Assembly (NCBI GenBank): GCA_028023455.1 | Contig: JAQFVV010006221.1 | Span: 2,054,001 to 2,118,000, forward strand | DNA: 64,000 nt | Direction of reading: 5' to 3' | From: Epiperipatus broadwayi | Taxonomy: Eukaryota; Onychophora; Udeonychophora; Euonychophora; Peripatidae | Shown here: positions 32,815 through 42,814 of the stretch, one piece after another | Layout of the letters: each line of letters begins with the position of its first letter | Numbering within the stretch: position 1 is the stretch's first letter | Notes under the pieces: generated by a model | Databases searched by the model: none | Seen by the model: only the letters and a program-made list of their open reading frames with translations | What the model was told of the DNA's origin: nothing | Program-made: the position numbers and the translations under genes

Positions 32815-34985
32815 AAAAACAGGCTACAAAGAGACATCATAATGTGCATGAAGAAGTTCTACAAAGAGCTATATAATAATAATAAATAAAAAAAATCAAA
32901 GTAATCCGTGCAATAATGACATCATTTCATATAAAATGTCTTGATATTGGAAGAAAGATTATTATGGTAATAAATAAAAAAATAACAGAGATGACACTTG
33001 AAGTGTGGAAGAATTTGATAAACAGAAAACAAGTCATTCCATAATAATGACAATTTTATTCAAGATGCCGTACATTTTAAATGTAGAGATGAAGAATGGA
33101 AAACTCCAGAAATTAAGAGATTTGTGGTAAATCTACAAACGTATTTCTAATATATAAAATCTACAAATCTATTTCTAATATATAAATGCTAATTAATATC
33201 AGGTGACTGGAAGTTTGCATAATCGTACTGATATTTAAGGAAGGTTTTAAAAAAAGAAATAGAATTATCAGTCCCATTAATTCTTTTATAGATATTTACT
33301 AAAATTGTATAAATCTACAGAAAATTTGAGCCATTCAAAAGCACAAGCTGGATTTAAAAATGCTTATAGCACAGTGATCACTTTAAATATTAAATTGTAA
33401 ATATTAATTCTTATTAAGCACAGTGTCAGCACGTAATACTTATATAAGGCTATAACCTTGGTACATGCACCTTGTGTGCTTAATTTTACTACAAGAGAGA
33501 TCTCTTGTATAAAGATAAATTTATATTGACTCCTTGTAAATTGAAAGATTTCGCAAACATTAATGTGTAACAGCAATAGTGGACTTAATCAATGAAGAAT
33601 TTATTAGCTTCACACTCCCAAATCAAAATGCTTTAGATTTGCCTATGTAATTAGAAAAATAGGTTGAAGATAACAGGGCTGCTCTTATCTTTATAAAGTC
33701 GAATCTTGTGTTAAGATTTGTAGAGGTCTCTCATGTGCCTTGTGTACTTAATTTTATTACAAGAGAGACCTCTACAAATTTTAACACAAGATTCAACTTT
33801 ATAAAGATAAATTTATATTGACTCCTTGTAAATCAAAAAATTTCGCAAATGTTAATGTGTAACAGAAATAGTGGACTTAATCAGTGAAGAATTTATTAAC
33901 TTCACACTACCAAATTAAAATCCTTTAGATTTGCCTATATAATTTGAAAAATAGGTTGAAGATAAACAGGGCTGCTCTTATCTTTATAAAGTCGAATCTT
34001 GTGTTAAGATTTGTAGAGGTCTCTCTTATAGTAAAATTAAGCACACAAGGTGCATGTACTAAGGTTATAGCCATATTTAAATATTAAGATAAAAAAGAAC
34101 AATCAATATGCTTCATTTTATATTTAATTTTTAAATTATTAATTGGTACTCGATTCTATGGAACACTATAATGTAGATTTGAGATATTGTAATATAATTG
34201 TAATAGTAATGATTAGAACTACATGGTGAAAAAGATTATTAACATCGATATGGATGTTCTATGTGATGATATCATTTCTTTACAACTTTGTGGATTAAAA
34301 TGGGGAGTAAAAGGTATAAACATATTTTTTTGCAAAAAAATGGAAGAAATGTTACAAGAGCTACTAGATGAAAACAATAAAGTAGGTATAAAATAATGTC
34401 TGATAGCTTTTGAAAAAAGTATTCAAAAAACTTCACAATTAACTAATATTAGTTTCTTTGTCAAATTATTAATACAGATTGAAACACAAGTAATAAAATT
34501 AATTGTAAAATTAATGTTAGAATATTTTTGATAGAACTATCTTATTAATATTATATATATATATGTAACTGACAAAAAAAAATATTGTAATAAATATATT
34601 TTGTTAGTTTTTATTATATCTGAGATTTGGATAATCTTAGTAGAAGACTGCAGACCCCATAACAAAATACAGAAAGATATATGAGAGATTAAGAAATAAG
34701 AATCAAAATTGAAATAGATAAGTAAGGAAGCAAACTGGTTTCACTGACAGCCTTCAAAGAATTGAGCTGAGTTGAGTAAGGCTCTAGAAGAAAGACAATA
34801 AATAGATTGTGAAGTCTCTAAATTGGATTCCAAAAAATTGAAAAATACAAAAATGACCATCTGTGAAAGAGATGAATGAAATAAGGAAGCAATGCTAGAG
34901 CAATGATAAGAATCTATAGATTAAAAACTTCGACTAAACTGATGATGATATTCATCCTGCAATGGACTGATAATGATTAAAATGA
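32815..34985 (+). mobile_element. RTE-5: strongly degenerate RTE LINE, interrupted at 33405-34085
   Basis: Recognisable pieces in order are KRDDIM...EEFYKELY-like (32830), GDWKFA (33200), a PISLI/LQENL region (33270), AQAGFKN (33345), then the insertion, IRTTW/LINIDM-like (34205), LCGLKWGVKG (34285), MEEMLQELLDENNKVG (34338), SEIWI (34620) and the final CATCCTGCAATGGACTGATAATG (34950-34975) with a worn ATGAT tail. No frame survives. It is one of the oldest copies. Confidence 0.65.
33405..34085. repeat. Composite inverted/direct repeat inserted in RTE-5
   Basis: The outer ends are inverted (GGCTATAACCTTGGTACATG at 33449 against CATGTACTAAGGTTATAGCC at about 34055). Inside, about 33480-33730 and about 33780-34030 are direct copies (AGATAAATTTATATTGACTCC through GGTTGAAGATAA and GCTGCTCTTATC). 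At the junction AAGAGGTCTCTC-type sequence is inverted. It looks like a tandem-plus-inverted element of the same architecture as P1, but I see no convincing hammerhead core. Confidence 0.6.
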
Positions 34986-35176
34986 TAACTATGACATGTA
35001 GTTTGGGTATGATTTATCTTTATAACTTTGGTTCAAATAAAATTTAGACTTCCTTTTAAGAGAAAGTCAATATATTCTTTCCATTCCAATGATATTTGCT
35101 AAGTAGATATAAATATAGTTTGTTTTTATATTTTTGTTTTAATCACCTATAGTTTGGGCTAAGGGACACTCTAGCG

Positions 35177-35601
35177 CATCGATTCCCAACCAGAGTTCCA
35201 TGGTATGCTAAAGTTTCGCGAGAAGTAGAATTAAAAAATAAATAATCTTTTATATTTATAAAACAGTAGAACATGTATTAGTAATAACGTTGCTTTTCCG
35301 TGTTATTTTGTAAAGAAACTATTTTTTTTTTTTTGTATGTGAACATAGCACCATTAAAACTAAATGCTTTAAATTTAATATTACATTATTGTCATAATTT
35401 AATTAATTTAAATTACACTCATTTTCACATCATTAATTAATGAATAAACAACTTAATAGCGATAAATTATTATGTCTCTCATATAACTAATTATTAGAAA
35501 GTAAATCAATTTAAAAAAAATAGTGTTTTTCTCAATAGTACTATGACATACGAAGAATGAGATCAAGGGTACTGCAGTGTCAAAAAGATTGTGAAACACT
35601 G
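35177..35601. mobile_element. hAT-like MITE (425 bp)
   Basis: It begins CATCGATTCCCAACC and ends GATTGTGAAACACTG, giving imperfect terminal inverted repeats of the CAGTGNTTCNCAANC type seen in hAT elements. Flanking 8-mers CTCTAGCG (35169-35176) and CTCTAGTG (35602-35609) match at 7 of 8, as expected for an 8-bp hAT target duplication. The interior is AT-rich and non-coding. Confidence 0.7.
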
Positions 35602-36544
35602 CTCTAGTGTAGGGTGATTCATTTAGGGTCTGCTGTGGGTTTCATTGGAATGTAACATTCTCATGTTACATAATATAAAAATAATGAAAGTAAAAAGAAT
35701 ATAACCATGACAAATAATATTTTTATATATTTTTTTCTAATGTGTACTGTTCATGTAAGCAAATGTTTTATATCACTAGCATTTGAGCGCAGGATTGTAA
35801 TTAGTGGCTAGGTCCGACTGCTACTTAAATCTTTTTTTATGTGTGTTTTTGTTTCCTCATAATGTAGATGATAAGATTTCTTCTAGAAATTATCAAGGAT
35901 TAATTTAGAATAGATATAGTTGTGAAATATTATGAAATCGTATCTTTCTAATATGGGCATTATCTTAGCCTAATTTCAATATTTAGACAGCCCAATAATA
36001 AATTGTGTATTAAAATTATATAAATCTCTTCTAATTAAATCTTAACTTATGCAAATGAATGTTCAAGCTATATGCACCAGTCCACTTATTATAATACAAA
36101 AATTTGGAAATTTAGAACACTGATTTTTGAACAAAAATTACACTCTTTGATAATATTTAAATATATTGATTGAAACACAAATTTATATTTATAAATTTAT
36201 CTAATTTGATTTCATTTTTTTGAAATTATCTATGTTTGATCATTCTTATACAGAAATTTTTATCGTGTCTATTGAATTGTGATTAAATTTTTGAAATTTA
36301 TTTGAAAGACTTCTTTGATATTTTAATTACAGACTTTTTAATAATTTCACATAGATTCTTGATTTTATATCAAAGATTTAACATGACTTAAATCTATTTA
36401 CTATTTATGATTCTTATCAGTGTTAAATACAAAGTTTTCACTAACATAACAGTTTCTTTAAAACTTTATTGTAAGATGGTTATTTTATTTCAAATGATTG
36501 GAGTTTCAGTATATTTTAGAATGGGTGTTTAACAACCATGTCAT

Positions 36545-36800
36545 GTAGATATATATGCTTAATGTATAATTAATTTAACTAATAATTGGCTAATGATGAA
36601 TCAATGGAAAATTATACAATATACATTTATACAGGGTTTTTTTTTTTCTGCCTTGTACGTATTGTATTATTGTTATAATAGATTATAGTTAATTTTATAT
36701 AAAAGAGATAGAGTCACTATGTACTATATAAATTTTAATTGTAAAATAATTCCAGTACATTGAAGAGGCAAAAATTAATATTTGCCAAAAAGGGCTTTTA
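36545..36800 (+). pseudogene. PLE-5: short PLE 3' remnant with worn hammerhead
   Basis: 36565-36640 reads INLTNNWLMMNQWKI, matching the C-terminus of PLE-3 and PLE-8. About 120 bp downstream UUGAAGA (36760-36766), a GGCAAA/UUUGCC stem and AAAA follow, a hammerhead remnant with both boxes altered. Only the last part of the element is preserved. Confidence 0.6.
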
Positions 36801-37559
36801 TGTGTATTATTGTTATTATATATATTATTGTTGTTATATAAAGATAGATTATATCAGTTGATTTATTTAAATTAATGTATAATAAATGAATCGGAATTAA
36901 TGAAACATAATATATTTAAATATTTGTCAGTCTGGATTAAGTAGAAATAGAAAAAAATGGAGTAAGAACAAATTATTTCATGACTCGGTAAAATTAGATT
37001 TATTTCAAATTTGTTTGATATAACTGGATAGAAATAAATGAAATGTTTGAAATGTGATTATAAAAAAATAAGATAGATTGAAAATATCAGTGTAGAGAGA
37101 TTTTTTTTTTTAAATTTGGGGGGAGGGGGTATATTGGATTCATCTATTAAAGATAAGAAAACTGCTAAATGGAAAGTCCTAGGAACAGAAAGGAGAAAAA
37201 AGCATTTTATGAGTAATTTTAGATAAGAATATAGTTCCAAGAGCAGTTATCTTCACTTTGCTTTAAAGCTATCTACAATAAGCTTAAGTAATCATTAGAC
37301 ATCAGATGTTATAGTGCTTTAGAGTAGAATGAAGCATATAAATAAACTTATGTGAAGTCATGTGATGTTTCTGAGGAAAACAAAATGATAAATTATTAAA
37401 AGGTCTGAGTTTGCTTGGCATATATATATATATATATATTATTTCGGGAGCTTCTGTGTAATAAAAATATAATAGTTAAATAGCTGACGTTTTAATATAA
37501 TAACAAATTCTTTCCTCAGAACTTCTTTCTCAAATCGTAATGTGTGGTATGTAATAAGA

Positions 37560-38150
37560 AAAAAGATTTTGATGTTTCAAAAATTAAGACTGTTCTGCCA
37601 TATATAAGGGAGTAACTGATAAAATTGATAATGTTTTAAAGAAAAGTAATATCCACACAAGTTATATAACATTTTAAAAAATTAATGAAGTATTTCCATG
37701 CCCTAAAGATAAAATTCATACATTGGACAGACCAATCGTAGAATAAACATAAGAAAGGAAGAATACATTTTGGCAGTTAGAGAAAAAGCTAATTCATCAG
37801 CCATTTATTTACACATTAAATTAATTAACCATGACATCAATTTAATAAAACTCATATTGTGACAAAAATTAAACAATATGATCAGAGACTGCTAAGGAAA
37901 GCTATAGAGATTTTTAAAAGGCCTAAGAGCATAAATGAAAAATGTGAATTAGAGAAAAGTAATAATATTTGGAAAAAGATATTGGAGGATAAAATATTTT
38001 TTTAAAACTTCTCAATCAATAGAATTTGAGAAAGAGGAGAAAATAATAAAGGAAAAAAATAACTTTTAAATCTCACTTGGCACATTCTTATATTTTGAGA
38101 AATAAGAATCTCTGAAGAAAGTACTTGGTATTGTACTGAAACATCAGCTA
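37560..38150 (+). pseudogene. PLE-6: linker and GIY-YIG endonuclease, broken, with 3' hammerhead
   Basis: Frames carry LPYIRGVTDKIDNVLKKSNI (37595), KINEVFPCPKDKIHTLDRP (37680), then a GIY-YIG domain: YIGQTNRRI (37735), AVREKANSSAIYLHIK, NHDINLI, then KQYDQRLLRKAIEIFKR (37878) and a Glu/Lys-rich end. The LPYIxG-x-x-x-x-I-x-x-x-L motif is the conserved PLE linker before the endonuclease. Several frameshifts and stops interrupt it. The hammerhead at 38106-38150 follows about 100 bp after the coding end. Confidence 0.75.
38106..38150 (+). ncRNA. Hammerhead ribozyme motif at PLE-6 3' end
   Basis: CUGAAGA (38112-38118), an extra A, stem II AGUAC/GUACU (5 bp, loop UUGGUAUU), GAAAC (38138-38142), cleavage triplet AUC (38143-38145). 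All core residues fit CUGANGA...GAAA...NUH. Stem I is poor (two to three pairs), and the extra A before stem II is shared with the P4 motifs. Its position just after a PLE gene is as reported for this class. It is sense to ICE2. Confidence 0.65.
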
Positions 38151-38360
38151 TTTAGTTGTATTTTTATTTTGAACTATTTCCATCATCTAATATGAGTATT
38201 GAATGCCTTTAGAAAAATTTAGTTTAATTTAAATATTCCAAATACATTCAACTGTTAGTAATAGCACATCAAACAGGTTAGTATATGCACAACATTTCGA
38301 GAGATATTATTCTTTCCTCTTCTTCAAGTGTTGCTAGTCTGACCAGCAACAGTACTAGCA

Positions 38361-38434
38361 TGGGATTCAAACCTGGACCCTTAGATTCTTGAATATTGAA
38401 TTTTAAGGTAATGCTCTAACCAACTGAGTCATCC
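38361..38434 (-). repeat. tRNA-like sequence, PLE-7 left arm
   Basis: On the - strand GATGACTCAGTTGGTTAGAG is an A box with D arm, and GGTTTGAATCC is a B box with T loop. It is the inverted partner of 38932-39008. Spacing and boxes are tRNA-type, but the anticodon arm region is too long and does not pair. Confidence 0.6.
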
Positions 38435-38931
38435 TGGCAAAGGCAACAGTCAGTAGAAATTTCATATACTTATCTATGAGATTCCTCTTGATTTCTTCAC
38501 TTTTTCCTAAGAGCAAAGTTGATTAGTGGTTTCCATATATTATGTATAGTCACACTAGATTGGCTTATGGGATTTTTTGACATTGTCATGTGAGCAGCTT
38601 CTTTAAATTTTTTTCTTTGTACCTTCTCTTCTCGATCCAATATTTTTGTATTTTCCCAATTGAACATATGTTCATTGACACATACATGGTCTACTACCAA
38701 TGAACAATTAGGAAAATATAAAAATATTGGATAGAGAAGAAAGGGTATCAAGAAGAAAATTTAAAGAAGCTGCTCACATGACAATGGCAAAAATCCCACA
38801 AGCAAACCTAGAGTGACTATACATAATATATGGAAACCATTAATGAACTTTGCTCTTAGGAAAAAGTGGAGAAATCAGGAGGAACCTCATAGATAAGTAT
38901 ATGAAATTTCTATTGACTGTTGCCTTTGGTA

Positions 38932-39008
38932 GGATGGCTCAGTTGGTTAGAGTGTTACCTTAAAATTCAATACTCAAGAATCTAAGGGTCGAGGTTCAAA
39001 TCCCATCC
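38932..39008 (+). repeat. tRNA-like sequence, PLE-7 right arm
   Basis: GGATGG at the start pairs with CCATCC at the end (6-bp acceptor-like stem). TGGCTCAGTTGGTTAGAG is a good A box and D arm, and GGTTCAAATCC (38993-39003) is a good B box and T loop. The middle (TTAAAATTCAATACTCAAG) does not make a normal anticodon arm. It lies between a PLE coding end and a hammerhead that starts about 30 nt later. Confidence 0.65.
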
Positions 39009-39032
39009 CAGTACTGTCACTGGTCAGGCCAG

Positions 39033-39080
39033 CAACACCTGAAGAAGAGGGGAGAATAATATCTCTTGAAACGTTTTGCA
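39033..39080 (+). ncRNA. Hammerhead motif, PLE-7 right arm
   Basis: CUGAAGA (39039-39045), stem II AGAG/CUCU with a large loop and an extra U, GAAAC (39068-39072) running directly into GUU (39073-39075), then UUGC that can pair with GCAA at 39032-39035. GAAACGUU with almost no stem III loop is typical of PLE hammerheads. The left arm equivalent (about 38335-38288, - strand) has an insertion in the first box. Stem pairing is loose, so activity is uncertain. Confidence 0.5.
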
Positions 39081-39496
39081 TATACTAACCTGTTTGATGT
39101 GCTATTATTAACAGTTGAATGTATTTGGAATATTTAAATAAAGTTAAATTTTTCTAGAGACATTCAATACTCATATTAGATGATTGAAATAGTCCAAAAT
39201 AAAAATACAACTAGAATACCAACATCACAAACCTTCAGGAAAACATCAGCTATTTAGCTATTATATTTTAATTACATGGAAACTCTAGGAAATAATTCTA
39301 TGAATTCATCATTTATCCATGAGAATATTAAAATTAATATATATATATTGTATATTATTTATTATGAATAGGTGCCGGCATATATAAATCATGCAATACT
39401 TTTTTTTTTTTTAAATCAAATTCTTTATTTTTTTAACTCTTAAAAATTAATTACAAAATATTTTATAATGAATTTTTTTATTGTTATTATTTTTAG

Positions 39497-39607
39497 GGAA
39501 AAGTATGTAAGGCAATCATTCCCAGTGTTAAGTTGAGACCAGTTCTTCTAGATTATTACGAAAAAATTTTGAAAAGATATCCACTCAATGCAGCAACTAT
39601 CAAGAAG
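39497..39607 (+). CDS. ICE2: ICE2 exon D
   Basis: Acceptor TTATTTTTAG ends at 39496 and the donor, starting at 39608, reads GTTGTAAA, a weak match to GTRAGT. The exon is exactly 37 codons, phase 0. It encodes GKVCKAIIPSVKLRPVLLDY, then YEKILKRYPLNAATIKK. The K(V/Y)-x-K-x-(I/V)-(I/F)-PS start aligns with SVKYVKTVFPS of vertebrate ICE2. Because neighbouring exons are in phase 0 and the frame is open, the weak donor is the best choice. Confidence 0.75.
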
Positions 39608-39857
39608 GTTGTAAATATTATTTTTCTTTCTCTATCATCCATAATACTTTTCCTAGTAGTGATAGGATTACTAGTAACAATATTGGATTAAACAAGAGCA
39701 GCTCTCATTTTCTAGTGCCATCTACTGTAAATTTGAGTAATTAGCAAATTTCAAATGCCTTATGACATTTTAAATACCTATCCATAGAACAGATTTTTTT
39801 TTTGGTTTTTATCTTTATCGTTGAGGTTTAGGATATAGCTAAACCTCTAGAGATTAC

Positions 39858-39918
39858 ATTTGACTTGGCTTCAAAACATTAGGCTAATATAGCCTAAGAT
39901 TTTGAAGCCAAGTCAATC
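39858..39918. repeat. Short hairpin (stem ~25 bp)
   Basis: TTGACTTGGCTTCAAAACATT and its near-complement AAGATTTTGAAGCCAAGTCAA flank AGGCTAATATAGCCT. A part-copy (GATTGACTTG, CAGAATCTTAGGCTAAT) recurs at about 40010-40045. It is probably an eroded small MITE. Confidence 0.5.
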
Positions 39919-40511
39919 TTCTTGAATACTTATATAGACAGTTAATAAAGAACTCAAGTTATCAAAATTTATAGATACTGAACTGGAGTCAGATTTGTAA
40001 AACTGTTCAAGATTGACTTGTCTCAGAATCTTAGGCTAATTTGAATTCAAATTGTTAATAAGAATGGTAAAATGGAGTGAAGATAGTCGTTAGGTGCATA
40101 ATTATATTACTTTTATCTTTGAATTCTAAGCATCATTAATAAAGATCAAAACCAGAAACTAGCTTGAAGATTGGATTTAAAATGCAATAGGACATCAGGT
40201 AGTCCACTGGTTATTCAAGTTTAGAGTAAATAGCACTATATTAGAGAGTTGCTATTATTTTATAATATATAACTGAAGAATTAAAACAATTTAGTGTTTA
40301 CATTAGATTATTGGATGTTTAGGAAATTATGTAATCAGCATCAAACATGTGTAAAGAAAACAGAGGATTTGATAAATAGATTTTACAATAAACTTTCTGA
40401 AATTTAGATATGAACATATTGTGGTTCAAAAAAGTCACAATGGTATGAGAATATTATGGGTAAAACTTCCATATTTAAAAACTATCTGAAAAAATTATAG
40501 TAAAATTTAAT

Positions 40512-40785
40512 ATTACCATATAATACTAAATTGTCCAAGCTACTGTCACACAATGCTTTATTTACCACCTTTTCTTACAATTTACAGTTTCGATTGCCTC
40601 AGCAATCTTCTTCAGAACTATGTATCTCCTAGAGATATAAAGTTCTGAAGACTAGGAAATATAAAGTTCTGAAGAAAATTGCTGGGGAGTCAGAACTGTA
40701 AATTGTAAGAAAAGGTGGTAAATAAAACATTGTTTAACAGTAGTAAAGTGCTTGGACAATTTAGTATTATATGGTATACATTTGG
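40512..40785. repeat. P4 inverted repeat with hammerhead motifs
   Basis: Arms begin ATAATACTAAATTGTCCAAG and end with CTTGGACAATTTAGTATTAT. The interior contains TTTACCACCTTTTCTTACAA and its complement, with hammerhead motifs facing away from the centre. The termini match the PLE-2 end at about 16480, so this is probably a PLE terminal fragment in head-to-head form. Confidence 0.65.
40581..40618 (-). ncRNA. Hammerhead motif, P4 left arm, core intact
   Basis: - strand: CUGAAGA (40615-40609), extra A, stem II GAUUGC/GCAAUC with loop UGAG (6 bp), GAAAC (40591-40587), then UGUA giving a GUA triplet. It is the same as the PLE-2 motif apart from the loop. The right-arm partner (CUGAAGA at 40669-40675, sense strand) has lost both the stem II pairing and the GAAA box. 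Confidence 0.65.
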
Positions 40786-40799
40786 CAATGTAATAAGAA

Positions 40800-41530
40800 A
40801 GAGTAGTTATTATACTTCTTGAAGAAAATTTAATATTTATGGATACATAAAAAGTAAGACAAGAACTTGATAAAATATTAGGAAAACCTATGATATTTTA
40901 ATTGATATAATTTACATACAACAGTTCAAAGATGAAATTATATAACATTTGAACAATGTCTAAGAGAATTTTTGGCTATTTTCATACAACAAAGCCTTGA
41001 GTTCTATGAGAGAAGTTATTGAAAACTTTTCAGAGTCGTCTCCAAAATAGGCTATGAGGACTTAATTTTTAATTTAATGATTAAGACCTTATTGTGACTT
41101 ATTTCCATTTTCTTCAAACCGACATTTTATTGTGTGGGATGTGTGATTTGGAGAATTGTTTTGAAGGATGAATTTGTTCACTAGAAACAATGTTTACACC
41201 AAGTGGCACCCAAAATATCCATCAAAATATAATCAACTAGAAGGTTGAATGACAAAATTCTGATTGATCACTTGACCCAAAAAGTTATTTGACTGAAAAG
41301 TAGATTGACCAAAACCATATGAATAATGAGATAGAAATCAAGTTTTAGAAATTTTGATAAATAAATGATAATGACACTATAATTCAAAAACAACTATTGC
41401 AACAATAAAAAGTATTGATTAAAAATCAATTTGAAATATTATCATTTTGTCAAAGGTCATTATATCAAATAAAAATTATGGTGCTATCAAATGATACAAT
41501 TTTATACTCTTCTTTTAATTGATTTGCAGT
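40800..41530. other. Intron D-E stretch, nothing recognised
   Basis: AT-rich, weakly repetitive. No gene signal that I can support. Confidence 0.4.
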
Positions 41531-41539
41531 TATATTATT

Positions 41540-42000
41540 CTGAGTGACTTTAATGCTCATAATGCTAATTAACTTAAGTATCCTGATACTGTTGAAAAAG
41601 AAATTGAAGATTTGGCTGTTTCTTATGATGCAACATGAATTATCTACCTGTTTTTATTTCTAATGATTAGCCCTTAGTGTTAGTCTAGTCTTTGTCTTTC
41701 TCTCTTGGTTTATTCTGAACACTGCCTAAATTAAACCCCTTGATCTTTAACTTTTTAAAACATCTAGAAACTTTATGACTAGATATTTTGGTATTTTAGA
41801 GCTTATGAGTCGATCATTTTTATTCTCCTTTTTTAGTATAAATTGATTTTTAAATTCAAAAAATCTATTAATTCTGCCACTACTATCAATGATATATTTA
41901 TGGATGTGAAAGTTTTCATTTCCACATTAATAATTCAAACTAAGTTTACATCAAACACTGATTCATAAAACAATATTCTATTACTGTGTCTGCTAAGAGC
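41540..42000 (+). pseudogene. LINE endonuclease fragment of a third family
   Basis: At about 41548 the + frame reads SDFNAHNAN, the conserved catalytic GDFNAH motif of apurinic-type LINE endonucleases. YPDTVEKEIEDLAVSYD follows, then degenerate sequence where an SLLDLV...PLGSSDH block would be expected. Stops are frequent. The style (DLAxxYDxxxIIxxPT) is CR1/jockey-like rather than RTE. No boundaries or tail are visible. Confidence 0.45.
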
Positions 42001-42492
42001 TTTGTCTTTATCAAATGGTAAAAGGATAACAATTGATTAACTATTAGTAATTGTATATGTTAAATGGCACAACAAAATGCAAATTTGTTGATAACCAGGT
42101 CCAAAAAGAATATACAATAAACCAGTGATGTCTGATTAATGAGCAAATTATTTGTTTAATATTTACAATGTTTGCTGTAAAATCTACTCTGAACTTTTTG
42201 CTTTAATACAATAAAATGAATTGAAAGTATTTATTTGTAAAATAAAGTTTAAAAAAATTCAAATCAAATTATTAAATTTTGAACATTGTGAAATTTGACA
42301 TTGTTTAAAGTTGATAATATTTTCACAATTCATTATTTATGAAAGTACAAGCATTGATTTTTTTTTTCTTATTTTAGTAATACTTGCAGAGAACATGCAA
42401 ATTTTAATAAGTATCTAAGCTAATGCAAAATAGAATTTATAAAGTAATATTTGTAATTATAAATTTTATTAAACGCTCACTATTATTTCAGT

Positions 42493-42632
42493 AATAATTT
42501 TAACAAGGCTGTAAACCTTAGCAATGAGCGTCTGAAAAAATCGTCACTAGGGACCTCTGTAGGTTTGACCTACAGAGGTGACGATTTTTTCAGACGCTCA
42601 TTGCTAAGGTTTACAGCCTTGTTAAAATTATT
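42493..42632. repeat. Perfect palindromic MITE (55-bp arms)
   Basis: Arms 42493-42547 and 42578-42632 are exact complements over all 55 bases (AATAATTTTAACAAGGC... to ...GCCTTGTTAAAATTATT). The 30-bp centre contains a second perfect 12-bp inverted repeat, ACCTCTGTAGGT/ACCTACAGAGGT. The lack of any mismatch, in a region where other palindromes have diverged, implies a young insertion or ongoing arm correction. Confidence 0.85.
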
Positions 42633-42814
42633 AAAGTAATATTTGATAATATTAGATCTCATTTTTATCTTTTATGAATTTTAAATATCAATCATTTTGA
42701 ATCTCTATAATTTTTACATCTATATCAGCTGAGTTTCATCAATTTGATGTATTGTTTACTAGAAATATGTATAATATTTAAAATTATTTTGGAAATTATT
42801 ATTGACAAAAGACG

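Larger units (their letters stand above)
38153..39213. mobile_element. PLE-7: large inverted pair of PLE 3' ends (arms >500 bp) with tRNA-like sequence and hammerhead
   Basis: Arms about 38153-38668 and about 38700-39213 are inverted copies with roughly a tenth of positions changed. Read from the centre outwards each encodes a PLE GIY-YIG end (MFNWENTKILDREE, RKKFKEAAHMTMSKNPISQ and IHNIWKP on the - strand at 38680-38510), then a tRNA-like segment, then a hammerhead-like motif, then a terminus near TTGAATGTATTTGGAA. It adjoins PLE-6, whose end TTTAGTTGTATTTTTATTT is repeated inverted at about 39205. Confidence 0.75.

Noticed and set aside
34936-34960. CUGAUGA string near the RTE-5 end
   Set aside because: It is part of the RTE 3' tail (GATGAT repeats). 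No GAAA box, stem II or cleavage triplet follows.
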